DNA of 64,000 nt, from positions 198,149,401 through 198,213,400 of the forward strand of contig OY294067.1 of assembly GCA_958510875.1 (NCBI GenBank). Reading direction: 5' to 3'. Source of the DNA: Endomychus coccineus (taxonomy: Eukaryota; Arthropoda; Insecta; Coleoptera; Endomychidae). Below, piece by piece: positions 1 to 9,560 of this stretch; the first letter of the stretch is position 1; the number at the start of each line of letters is the position of its first letter. The notes under the pieces are model-generated. The model searched no databases, had not been told where the DNA came from, and saw nothing but the letters and a program-made list of their open reading frames with translations. Both the position numbers and the translations under genes were made by a program.

Positions 1-1480
1 GGCTCAAACCACAGCTGAACACTCTCTCTCCGTCGTTGTGTAGTTATGCTCTTGTCTTGTCAAAGACCTTGACAATAAACAAATAACTCTTTCCCCATCA
101 TCAAGATTTTGGGTCAAGACCGCACCTAATCCATTCCCACTAACGTCTGTCTGTAAGGTAAAAGGTTTTGTGGAATCAGGCCACATGAGAACTGGCGATG
201 AAACTGAGAACTTTTTAATAGTCTTAAACGCAGCTTCATAATCTGAAGTTCATTTGAACTTAACATTTTCCTTTGTTAATTCGGTTAAAGGATACCAGCC
301 TGTAATAGTAGTGAAATTAGTAACGAATCTCCTGTACCACGAAGCCATACCAATAAGACTACGAACGTCCTCTACATTCTTCGGTATTGGAATATTCAAA
401 ATTGCTGAAACTTTCTCTGGGTCACCTTAAGAATCTACAATACACCCTAAGTAACGCAGTTCAGGTTGACAGAGTTTACATTTCTCTCTATTTAGAGTTA
501 AATCAGCCTGATCAACCTAAAATATCCAGATGTAATTCAAAGGGATGTGTAAAGATAATAGAGTATCATCAAGGTAGGCCAAAACAAAAGGTTCTGAATC
601 CGCACCTAAAATTTTATCTACTAAACGTTGGAAAGTAGCAGGGCTGTTAGTTAAGTCAAAAGATAATCTACGAAACTGGAATAAGCCTCTGGATGGAACA
701 GTAAAAGCAGTATACATACTCCCTACTAGATTTAGTCACACCCACTTGAAAATGAGCTACTTTCAAATCGAGTGAAGTTATGAAACTGGCTCCACGAAGC
801 CTTTCTAATCTAGAAGATACCATCGGGAGAGGATATGCATCCTTCTTTGTGACTTGATTCAATTTTCTGTAGTCCTTGCAAAACTGAAAAGTGTTATATT
901 TTCTTGGAACTAACACAACAGGTGATGACCGTGAACTCTTAGAAGGCTCAATGATTTTTCTCTCTAACATCTTATTGATGTGCTCATCAATTATTTTCTC
1001 GCGGAAGGGTGACACTGGATGATAACGCTGTTTGATTGGTGGAGAATCAACTTACTTGAATTTCAAGTACAGTAACAGGTGTGAACCCCAAATTATTACA
1101 AAAGCCTCAAATTTATCTTCAATCAGAGAATTCAACAACTCAGTACGTTTTGTATTCATTTCATACTTGTTTTCGATGACACAGCTTCGAAATTGATTAG
1201 GTGAATTTGCAAAATTTCAAGCACTATTTCCAAGATCAGGTATTATTCCAATAGCTAACTGTTGTTTTAACGAAGGGATCACAAGTACATCAATGATTTT
1301 GATTTCCCCCATAAGACAAAATGGCGTACATACCGTACCTATGCTACTTCAACTATTCCAAATTCTAACTTATCTTTCAACAAACGATCAACATTCAATA
1401 TAGATTGAGTCATATCAATTCAACCAAGAAACAGGAAGAAATACAGTTTAAAATAACAAACAGTAAAGATTCCATATAAG
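1..1480 (-). pseudogene. Ty3/gypsy-type pol fragment (RT-RNase H), degenerate
   Basis: Minus-strand fragments give LTR-retrotransposon Pol in order. Around 1015-668 there is the RT N-terminus (SSPVVLVPRK, CKDYRKLNQVTKKDAYPLP, then TSLDLKVAHFQVGV in place of the usual DLxxGYxQ). Around 717-540 is the RT core with the catalytic FVLAYLDD box. At 186-4 is RNase H (FTLQTDVSGNGLGAVLTQ) with the TDxSxxGxGAVL signature. The pieces lie in different frames with stops between them, so the copy is dead; it runs off the left edge of the window. The stretch at 1016-1480 is probably upstream pol (protease/linker) but carries no motif I can name. Ty3/gypsy assignment rests on the YLDD and RNase H style. Belonging to a named lineage cannot be judged. 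Confidence 0.85.
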
Positions 1481-2855
1481 TATGTAGTGAACTGAACTGA
1501 ATGTTGAGTGCCAATTTTATCACAGTGCCCGGTTAACTAGCGCAAATGAAGGGTCAGAGGAAAGAAAAATGATGTATTTAACAGAATTAAATATATAATA
1601 TAATCTATAATATTATTAAATGAATAGAAAGAGGAAGATATATTTGAATTTATATGAAGATAAATTCTGTCCAGCTCTACAAAGGATTAATCAATAATAG
1701 TTCAGTTACATACATAATAAGCAATGATATCAAAATTAAAGAATGACACCAACAAATTGAATACAACCTTAATTATTGTGCCTGCTACTGCACGATATAA
1801 ACTTCAAAATTCAAATCCAAGATGAATGTGATATTCCAATTGAGAGTTCAGGTTCGAAAGTTCAAGATCACCAAGTTCAATCCAAATAGGTGAGTCAGGA
1901 ACGTTTTCCAGACTATCAAGGAAAATCCCAGGTAGTATAATTAGGAAAAATAATAGTGTAATTGAGGAAAGCGAAGGTAATAGATTGAGGCTAAAATCCA
2001 AAGCCAAAAAACACCCAAAGCCAAAGAAAACCCAAAGCCAAAAACCTAGAATAAGAGAAATACAGCAATTAGCTTGAATAACGTCCTCATAATTGATATG
2101 GTTAGGTCTTAAAATTGTCTCAAGCCTTAGGGGAAAATCACTAGCTCAAACTTACAAGACTAGTGAGTGGAAAAATAATTATATGGGCGCCAGACAAATG
2201 ATAACCATTTTCTCCCATTTAAAAAGTGAACTCTAACCAAAACTTGTCAAAGTTTGGATTCAACTATCTGACATAGTTGAACAATTATTAATTCCGAATA
2301 GAACGATTATCTCAATTGATGTCACTCACCCAGATGGACGGGTCTTCCGTATGAAGGAGCTTCTGTCAGTCAAACAGTATTTCCAATTATATCCCACACA
2401 TCGTGGTTCTCGTACATATCATAAATAATTCATACAAAAACGAAACTATTTCCCTTGGATAGATTACGATTCAATTAAGTAGAAAATGCTTCCAGTCCGA
2501 TATAAAATCAAAGGATTAAACAATCAAATCCCGATGCAATTTTACTGCGTAATAACTTATGACCGACACATATGGAAGCTAGGTTGCCAGAGAAGAGAAG
2601 AAAATGAACAATGAACTTGACCTAATCTTCCAGTGAACCAATACATCCAAAATAGGAGGAGCGAATTGAATTCTATGACAGTGCAGTGCTGAAATATAGG
2701 ATTATGGTACATTACACAGTATATGTTATACAAACTAAGCTATGGTAAATACAGTATGAGATTCTATGTAATATACAGTGAAATGGATCCAGTTGATATT
2801 ATTATTGAAACGAATTAGTAACTATAACCAACGCTCCTTTAATCAGTAAATTGCA
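1481..2855. other. no gene recognised; possible upstream part of the gypsy copy
   Basis: No coding motif is visible. On the minus strand near 2183-2192 the sequence reads TGGCGCCCA, which resembles a retroelement primer-binding site. If so, the gypsy copy's 5' LTR would lie to the right of it. No matching LTR pair is present to prove this. Confidence 0.3.
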
Positions 2856-3300
2856 ATGCACCAACATACAGGGATTCTTGCTTTGCGACTGCATTGCGGT
2901 GTCGCAAAGCAAGAAACAACATCTTCACTTGCCGAACATGTGAGAAAAACTCCGCATGAAATCGATTTTGACAACACCCGAGTCGTAGCCAGCCTGGAGC
3001 AAAATAAAACGCATCATAAGAGAAGCTATCGAAATCGAGAAGCGACCTTCAAATGTCAATACAAGAGATAATACACAGAGATTACCAACTGCTTGGAAAC
3101 CAGCCCTTCAACCACCCAGCAGAACAGTCAACCAGACTAATTCAACGGACCGACAAACTCGCTCGAACCCAACGAACCGACAAAATCGCTCGAACGCAAC
3201 AGACCAACAAATTCAATCAGACGCATCAAACTGGCAAAATCATCCAGATGTAACAAGGATACATGAAACACCAACAGGATCAACGGAGATCAGTTTCAAG
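2856..3300 (+). pseudogene. Penelope-like element ORF, C-terminal end (degenerate)
   Basis: The frame from 2856 contains SLAEHVRKTPHEIDFDNTRVV. A neighbouring frame continues with QRLPTAWKPALQP near 3078-3115. In Penelope-like elements (PLEs) the end of the RT/GIY-YIG protein has just this order: an ALAEHxxxTGHxIDFDNTxVL block followed by a short LSxTWKPxL block. The two blocks here are in different frames, so the copy is broken. After them comes a low-complexity Asn/Gln/Thr/Arg-rich reading and then a pseudo-LTR. Identification as PLE is from family knowledge; no RT core is present here. Confidence 0.7.
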
Positions 3301-3495
3301 TTAACTCGAAACAGAGCAGCAGCCCTGAAGAGAAGACCTGAAGATGGCACATGAGATTGTGCCGCAACGTCGTCATATCAACGGTTTCTATCGAAACCAA
3401 TCTACGACAACGCGAAGTATATTCCGGCAACCCAATACAGCATATAACGCCCGCGGAAACCTGAAGCAGAACATATATATATATATATATATATT
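3301..3495 (+). repeat. PLE pseudo-LTR, family A, ending in (TA)n
   Basis: This segment recurs in inverted orientation at 18276-18490. Both have the block with TATCAACGGTTTCTATCG, the ACAACGCG(A/G)AGTAT segment, and a run into a (TA)n tract (3475-3494 here). It directly follows the PLE coding end, as expected for a PLE pseudo-LTR. Inside it, CTGAAGA at about 3342 is followed by a GGCACA/TGTGCC stem. The conserved GAAAC is mutated to GCAAC here, so any ribozyme would be inactive. Confidence 0.6.
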
Positions 3496-4260
3496 CTTTT
3501 GTTGATATTCTTGAACCATTTGTAATATTTGTATGTTTTCTTGGTATATTGAATCGTATATATACTGATAATGAAATAAAAATTCTGTTTTGACGTTTCG
3601 ACAATGTTTATTGCCTTTATCAAAATTGTTAATTGAATTGGTGTTTCCATGTAATTTAGAAAAGAATAGATGATTTCGAATAATGAAATGCGTCTGCAGC
3701 CGACTTGTGTTTTGAGATCCAATTAAAACTGCAGAAAACATTGGATCGGTTGTGTGTGAAAGAGTAATGTATGGCTTACTACAATTTGAAATAGATTGAA
3801 TTTGATTAAATACAAGACATTCCAATATTGTACAATTATAAATATCTATGAATTATTGTATGAATTAGTTATTCTATGATGAGCATTTCAGATCTATCAT
3901 AACTATTCAAGTTTAAGACAATTCTATGGAATTTAACCTCAAAATTGTTACTCTATAGTGTCAAAGTTACATAATACTTCATCTTTTTTAGGTTGAATTT
4001 TAAATAGATAAATGGAAAGTGGCACTTCAAATTAATAAAATTTTGTTAAGTTTGAATTAGATTATTGTACAGTTTCGAAAGATTGGAATCTATTTTGTCA
4101 TTTACACAATTGTTCTTTTTAATCTGAATAGATTCTAATATCAAACGTTTGTTGTCGTTTGTTTCAATATTTAAAATTTTTGTATTGTTGTAGTCGAAAG
4201 TATGGTTGGTGTCTTTCACATGTTTATTGAGCGCAGCCATTTAATCTTCTTTCGAGGTAT
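3496..4260 (-). pseudogene. PLE 3' end, family B (GIY-YIG tail plus 3' UTR)
   Basis: The minus strand from 4240 to 4046 reads LNKHVKDTNHTFDYNNTKI followed by RLILESIQIKKNN and LSKLYNNLI. This is the classical C-terminus of Penelope-like proteins (ALxEHxxxTxHxFDxxxxKIL ... ILEAIxIxKxxN ... LxxIYxxLL). About 550 bp of AU-rich trailer follows, containing GAAACGTC with a GGCAAT/ATTGTC stem near 3590-3620, ending at the (TA)n tract. A close second copy lies at 8849-9560. The upstream RT is missing. Confidence 0.7.
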
Positions 4261-4261
4261 T

Positions 4262-4265
4262 GTGA

Positions 4266-4324
<59 letters not shown>
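4262..4324. repeat. (TA)n microsatellite
   Basis: An uninterrupted TA dinucleotide run of about 55 bp abuts the PLE pseudo-LTR palindrome. Every PLE pseudo-LTR in this window borders such a tract. Confidence 0.95.
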
Positions 4325-4331
<7 letters not shown>

Positions 4332-4426
4332 GTTTCTTCTTAGGTTCTCGCGGACGTAATGTGTAGAACTGGATTCTCGGGTATTGATCCGCGTTGTGTG
4401 GTTTCGGTCCTCAAAAGGACCAATTT

Positions 4427-4464
4427 CACGACGTTTCGGCAAAGTCGCATTTGCCATCTTCAGG
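4427..4464 (-). ncRNA. hammerhead-ribozyme-like core in PLE pseudo-LTR
   Basis: CTGAAGA (matches the hammerhead CUGANGA box) is followed by a six-pair stem GGCAAA/TTTGCC and then GAAACGTC. Pseudo-LTRs of PLEs are known to carry hammerhead ribozymes. Stem I is not obvious and the nucleotide at the expected cleavage position is unfavourable, so activity is doubtful. Confidence 0.4.
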
Positions 4465-4511
4465 TGATTCGACCGTAGAGTCTGGATTTTCCAGACTCTA
4501 CGGTCGAATCA

Positions 4512-4549
4512 CCTGAAGATGGCAAATGCGACTTTGCCGAAACGTCGTG
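4512..4549 (+). ncRNA. hammerhead-ribozyme-like core in PLE pseudo-LTR (second half)
   Basis: This is the mirror copy of the motif at 4427-4464, with the same CTGAAGA box, GGCAAA/TTTGCC stem and GAAACGTC. Confidence 0.4.
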
Positions 4550-4621
4550 AAATTGGTCCTTTTGAGGACCGAAACCACACAACGCGGATCAATACCCGAG
4601 AATCCAGTTCTACATATATAT

Positions 4622-6078
4622 TGTTATGATTTCATTTCATAGAAAATAAAAATTTAAAAATAATAACTTACCGAACTTTGAAAATCAGAAAAGATCAAAT
4701 AAAAAATATTTTATGGAATTAAAAACAATAATAAAAGCTAAATAATAGTTAGAATAATAATATTAACAATGTAAAACATAATAAACAACGATGTAATAGA
4801 ATAAGAAGTGATAAACAAGAACTTCAGTGAAAGTGAAGAAACGTTCAGTGTAACGAAATCATAAATCATAAGTAAAGTGATTACAAAACTATCATGAGAT
4901 AGTACAAAACATTGAATAATGTTATAGATATAAGTTAGGATTAGTAAATTTGAGTTATATAATGTTAAAAGAATGTTATTGATATAATATGGTATGTATT
5001 AGATTTAAGAATAAGTAACTGTCAAGAAAACCATAAATATGGGAATAATCATATTAATAATAACCCAATCATAGGTTATATTATACCAAAGTGTGGGGAA
5101 AAATGTAGGCAATATTAATTTAAAAAGAAGGAATCACTAACAATTAAAATAAGTTGAAAATCTCAAATAATTCAAAAAGTAAAGAATACTAAATTCTGAT
5201 TGGTCAATAGGAATTTCTAATGTCAATCTGGTAACAATGAAGACTTGTGTCAGTTTCACAACAATTAACTTGGCATGCTTGATTTGAAAAGCAATCATCT
5301 CATAGGTTGTTTATGACATAAAGTAGCGTCGGTTTTGGAGGCCTATAAAAACGAATCTGAAAGTAAAGAAGTTCAGTTTGCCATTACATCTGTAGACTGA
5401 AAGTACTCCTGCAACTCACCAAAATTTCATAACCTATAAAAAACCAGTGAACGAAAGTGTTCCAAACTTCGATAGGTTCAAAGAAACCAAAGTTAATAAG
5501 TTTTATATAAAGTCAACGATTATTCCAAGTATCTGAATCCAGTAAAAAGGCTGTAATAACCTCCAATTAAGAAGTAGTATCCAACGATTGCCATTCATCA
5601 ATAATTTCAATAAAGCATCGAAAAGTTTCATGTTTTATCTAAAAGGATAAAACAAAGTATTATCAACAGTTCCTGAGTCTCAAGAAGAAGTAATCCAAAT
5701 TAGTTACCTGTGATTATTGTGAGAAAGCATAGTATTGTGTAAAAGTGAATCATCAACGAAATTATAAAAGAATTAAATTGAAAATTGCCAACATAGTTAA
5801 ACACACTTTTGGATATAAACTAAAAGTAAGTTTGTTTATTATATTTCCATTGTAGTGTTATTTGTAAATCTGAAAGAAAGATTGTCGTTTGTAATTTTGT
5901 AAACAACTATTAATATTGAATAGTTTTGAGGTTAAAGCTAGTTCTATGCTTAGAACATAAAATAAAATAATAAAAAGAAAAGGATCATTATTATTCAAAA
6001 TAAATAAATAGAAAGCTAGCCGGAAGAATAAATTATAATTATTAAATAAATAAAAACTCAGTAAGAGTTTTCTTAACA
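4622..6078 (+). repeat. 5' LTR
   Basis: It starts TGTTATG and ends TTAACA, with TG...CA termini. The first ~1.34 kb matches the 3' LTR nearly base for base. The last ~115 bp differs from the 3' LTR by an indel of roughly 100 bp and scattered substitutions. It lies directly upstream of the PBS-like motifs. The palindromic TATAAAA near 5341-5350 may be part of the LTR promoter. Confidence 0.8.
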
Positions 6079-6157
6079 ATTGTCACCACAACGTGGGGCA
6101 AAATAAACTCATAAGATTATAATCTTAATAATTGTCGCTCAAACGTGGGGCCATTTG
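6079..6157 (+). other. tandemly duplicated primer-binding-site-like motif
   Basis: Two copies of a motif ending AACGTGGGGC lie 58 bp apart. The first begins at ATTGTCACCAC immediately after the LTR; the second begins ATTGTCGCTCAA near 6133. Position directly after the LTR fits a tRNA primer-binding site in insect Ty3/gypsy elements. Which copy works is unknown. Confidence 0.5.
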
Positions 6158-6255
6158 AAAAAGGGAAATAAAAAGTCATTCTGAAAAGGAAATTCAAATA
6201 GAACCGCGTAATCAAAGTAAATTATAAAAATTCAATTAAATAATAAGGACATAAA

Positions 6256-7179
6256 ATGGAAGCACAAATAATAAAATTACTTGAAAGTTTAAATTTAAAA
6301 GCTAATGAAACGAATGAAACAAATGCTAAAATTGAACAAGGTATGAGTGAAATAAGAGATGAACTTAAGAGAGTGAATGATAAATTTGATAAAAGAACTG
6401 AGGAAATTATGAGAATAGTTGAAACAGAAAAAGGAAATAGACATATTTTGGTTGTAGTAGATTTATTTTCTAAATATATAAAATTATATGCTTGCAAAAC
6501 GACAAAAAGTAGAGAAGTAATGCATAAGTTAGAAAACTATTTTGAAGAAATTGGTAGGCCAAGAAAGTTAATTACAGATAACGCAACATATTTCAAAAAC
6601 ATACGTTTCAAGTATTTTTGCAAAAGGAATTTAATTTTTCATCAATTAACAAGCATCAGACATCCTCAATCCAATCCATCAGAGCGATATATACAGGAAG
6701 TAATAAAATATCTGAGAATATCTTGTGAGGATAAACATCGTCAATGGGATCAATCAATATCCAGAGTAGAAAAATGTTTAAATCATTGTCCAAATACTAC
6801 AACAGAGAAAACACCTGTATTAATAATGAAAGGCGAAGAACCAGATAGAAAATGGTTAGATGAAAATTCAGTAGAGCGAAATGAAATTTTGAAAGATATC
6901 AGTAATAGGTTAGAAAGAAATGCAAGAAAATATATGAATAGGCAAATGAGAAAAAGAGGAAGGTTAATTAAATTTGAAATAGGTGAATTAGTAATAGTAA
7001 GAGCAATGAGAGTAACTAATAATAAAAAGAATATATGTGGAAAATTATGTTTTGCTTTTGAAGGTCCATATGTAGTCATGAATGAAAATGCTGAAAATAG
7101 TTATGGATTAATGAATCCTGAAAACGGAAAGATAAGGGGAATATTTAATATTGATCAAATATACAAGTATAATTATTAA
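6256..7179 (+). CDS. Gag-like N-terminus fused to retroviral-type integrase
   Basis: This is a 307-aa ORF. Residues 1-55 are a charged helical/coiled-coil-like segment rich in E, K and N (ETNETNAKIEQGMSEIRDEL), looking like the start of a Gag protein. From about residue 59 the protein becomes an rve integrase core: VVVDLFSKY (first Asp), LITDNATYF (second Asp) and HPQSNPSERYIQE (Glu). The DDE triad is therefore intact. The C-terminal third has the IGELVIVRA and GPYVVMNE blocks typical of the Ty3/gypsy integrase tail. An HHCC zinc domain is missing. In normal elements Gag and integrase are separated by protease, RT and RNase H, so an in-frame deletion seems to have joined them. The ATG at 6256 follows the LTR leader by about 100 bp. 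The product might be expressed from the LTR but cannot reverse-transcribe alone. Confidence 0.8.
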   Translation: MEAQIIKLLESLNLKANETNETNAKIEQGMSEIRDELKRVNDKFDKRTEEIMRIVETEKGNRHILVVVDLFSKYIKLYACKTTKSREVMHKLENYFEEIGRPRKLITDNATYFKNIRFKYFCKRNLIFHQLTSIRHPQSNPSERYIQEVIKYLRISCEDKHRQWDQSISRVEKCLNHCPNTTTEKTPVLIMKGEEPDRKWLDENSVERNEILKDISNRLERNARKYMNRQMRKRGRLIKFEIGELVIVRAMRVTNNKKNICGKLCFAFEGPYVVMNENAENSYGLMNPENGKIRGIFNIDQIYKYNY

Positions 7180-7257
7180 TAAATTTAGTTCATGAAAATA
7201 AAATCAAAAGATAAATAAATTTTAAATATTAATGTGATTAATATGTTAAAATTGATT

Positions 7258-7267
7258 TAGGGGAATT
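7258..7267 (+). other. polypurine tract
   Basis: AGGGGAATT lies immediately upstream of the 3' LTR start TGTTATG, the expected place and composition for plus-strand priming. Confidence 0.6.
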
Positions 7268-8786
7268 TGTTATGATTTCATTTCATAGAAAATAAAAATT
7301 TAAAAATAATAACTTACCGAACTTTGAAAATCAGAAAAGATCAAATAAAAAATATTTTATGGAATTAAAAACAATAATAAAAGCTAAATAATAGTTAGAA
7401 TATTAATATTAACAATGTAAAACATAATAAACAACGATGTAATAGAATAAGAAGTGATAAACAAGAACTTCAGTGAAAGTGAAGAAACGTTCAGTGTAAC
7501 GAAATCATAAATCATAAGTAAAGTGATTACAAAACTATCATGAGATAGTACAAAACATTGAATAATGTTATAGATATAAGTTAGGATTAGTAAATTTGAG
7601 TTATATAATGTTAAAAGAATGTTATTGATATAATATGGTATGTATTAGATTTAAGAATAAGTAACTGTCAAGAAAACCATAAATATGGGAATAATCATAT
7701 TAATAATAACCCAATCATAGGTTATATTATACCAAAGTGTGGGGAAAAATGTAGGCAATATTAATTTAAAAAGAAGGAATCACTAACAATTAAAATAAGT
7801 TGAAAATCTCAAATAATTCAAAAAGTAAAGAATACTAAATTCTGATTGGTCAATAGGAATTTCTAATGTCAATCTGGTAACAATGAAGACTTGTGTCAGT
7901 TTCACAACAATTAACTTGGCATGCTTGATTTGAAAAGCAATCATCTCATAGGTTGTTTATGACATAAAGTAGCGTCGGTTTTGGAGGCCTATAAAAACGA
8001 ATCTGAAAGTAAAGAAGTTCAGTTTGCCATTACATCTGTAGACTGAAAGTACTCCTGCAACTCACCAAAATTTCATAACCTATAAAAAACCAGTGAACGA
8101 AAGTGTTCCAAACTTCGATAGGTTCAAAGAAACCAAAGTTAATAAGTTTTATATAAAGTCAACGATTATTCCAAGTATCTGAATCCAGTAAAAAGGCTGT
8201 AATAACCTCCAATTAAGAAGTAGTATCCAACGATTGCCATTCATCAATAATTTCAATAAAGCATCGAAAAGTTTCATGTTTTATCTAAAAGGATAAAACA
8301 AAGTATTATCAACAGTTCCTGAGTCTCAAGAAGAAGTAATCCAAATTAGTTACCTGTGATTATTGTGAGAAAGCATAGTATTGTGTAAAAGTGAATCATC
8401 AACGAAATTATAAAAGAATTAAATTGAAAATTGCCAACATAGTTAAACACACTTTTGGATATAAACTAAAAGTAAGTTTGTTTATTATATTTCCATTGTA
8501 GTGTTATTTGTAAATCTGAAAGAAAGATTGTCGTTTGTAATTTTGTAAACAACTATTAATATTGAATAGTTTTGAGGTTAAAGCTAGCTCTATGCTTAGA
8601 ACATAAAAATAAAATTGTAAATTAGAAACCCGAGATAATTAGAGTCATAGAGATTTAAATATAGAAACTTTTTAACATTCAAAGAATATTGTGTTTAATT
8701 CCATAAAATAATATAAAAAAGAGAAAGATCATTATAATTCATAATCAATAAATTAAAAGAAACTAAAAAAAAGGAGTTTTTTAGTT

Positions 8787-8790
<4 letters not shown>
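7268..8790 (+). repeat. 3' LTR
   Basis: It matches the 5' LTR from its start to about 8608 with only a few substitutions (for example near 7400 and 8586). It then carries about 100 bp not in the 5' LTR and ends near TTAGTTAATA, where the (TA)n tract begins. The end is less clean than that of the 5' LTR. Confidence 0.75.

Positions 8791-8848
<58 letters not shown>
8791..8848. repeat. (TA)n microsatellite
   Basis: A TA run between the 3' LTR and a PLE 3' end. It is probably the other half of the tract into which the LTR element inserted. Confidence 0.9.
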
Positions 8849-8856
<8 letters not shown>

Positions 8857-9560
8857 TTCTTTTATTGGTATTATTATTGAACCATTTGTAATATTTGTAT
8901 GTTTTCTTGGTATATTGGTTCGTATATATACTGAAAATGAAATAAAAATTCTGTTTGACGTTTCGACAATGTTCATTGTCTTTATCAAAATGTGAATTAG
9001 TGTTCCCATGTAATTTAGAAGAGAATAGATGATTTCGATTAATGAAATGCGTCTGCAGTCGACTTGTGTTTTAAGATCCAATTAAACCTGCAGAAAACAT
9101 TGGATCGGTTGTGTGTGAAAGAGTAATGTATGGCTAATTACAATTTTAAATGGATCGAATTTGATTAAATACAAGATATTTTAAGATTGTACAATTATAA
9201 ATATCTATGATTATTGTATGAATTAGTTATTCTATGATAAACACTTCCGAACTATCATAATCAACTATTCAAGTTTAAGATAATTCTATGGAATTTAACC
9301 TTAAAATTGTTACTCATAGTGTCATAATTAAATAATATTTTATCTTTTTAGGTTGAATTTTAAATAGACAAGTGGAAAGTGGCACTTCAAACTAATAAAA
9401 TTTTGTTAAGTTTGAATTAGATTATTATAAAGTTTCGAAAGATTGGAATCTATTTTGTCATCTACACAATTGTTCTTTTTAATTTGAATAGATTCCAATA
9501 TCAAACTTTGTTGTCGTTTGTTTCAATATTTAAAATTTTCGTATTGTTGTAGTCGAGTTC
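8849..9560 (-). pseudogene. PLE 3' end, family B, second copy
   Basis: Co-linear with 3496-4200 (same strand, high similarity): shared blocks around GTTTCGACAATGTTCATTG, CGTCTGCAGTCGACTTG and the coding remnant DYNNTKILNIETNDNK near 9555-9501. The coding part stops abruptly at about 9560 in unrelated sequence, so it is a 5'-truncated copy. Confidence 0.65.

Larger units (their letters stand above)
4336..4613. repeat. head-to-head pair of PLE pseudo-LTRs, family C (palindrome)
   Basis: About 125 bp is followed immediately by its reverse complement, meeting near 4490 at the sequence CCAGACTCTACGGTC. Each half runs from the TCTACGGTCGAATCACCTGAAG end to the CCGAGAATCCAGTTCTAC end and then into (TA)n. 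An almost identical head-to-head pair with a ~25-bp central spacer is found at 46853-47135. PLEs commonly form inverted or tandem pseudo-LTR arrangements. No coding sequence remains between the halves. Confidence 0.65.
4622..8790 (+). mobile_element. internally deleted LTR retrotransposon (Gag-IN remnant)
   Basis: Two long direct repeats starting TGTTATGATT (4622 and 7268) flank a 1.19-kb internal region. That region has PBS-like motifs directly after the 5' LTR, one ORF ending in a retroviral-type integrase, and a purine-rich tract just before the 3' LTR. The element sits inside a (TA)n tract (TA-rich sequence on both sides), so a target-site duplication cannot be read with certainty. Gag body, protease, RT and RNase H are absent. 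The remaining frame fuses a Gag-like N-terminus to integrase. The almost identical LTR bodies imply a young insertion. Confidence 0.85.

Noticed and set aside
4224..4457. ORFs with long Tyr-Ile repeats (also at 18108-18372, 46675-47387, 8785-9081)
   Set aside because: Translations of (TA)n microsatellites.
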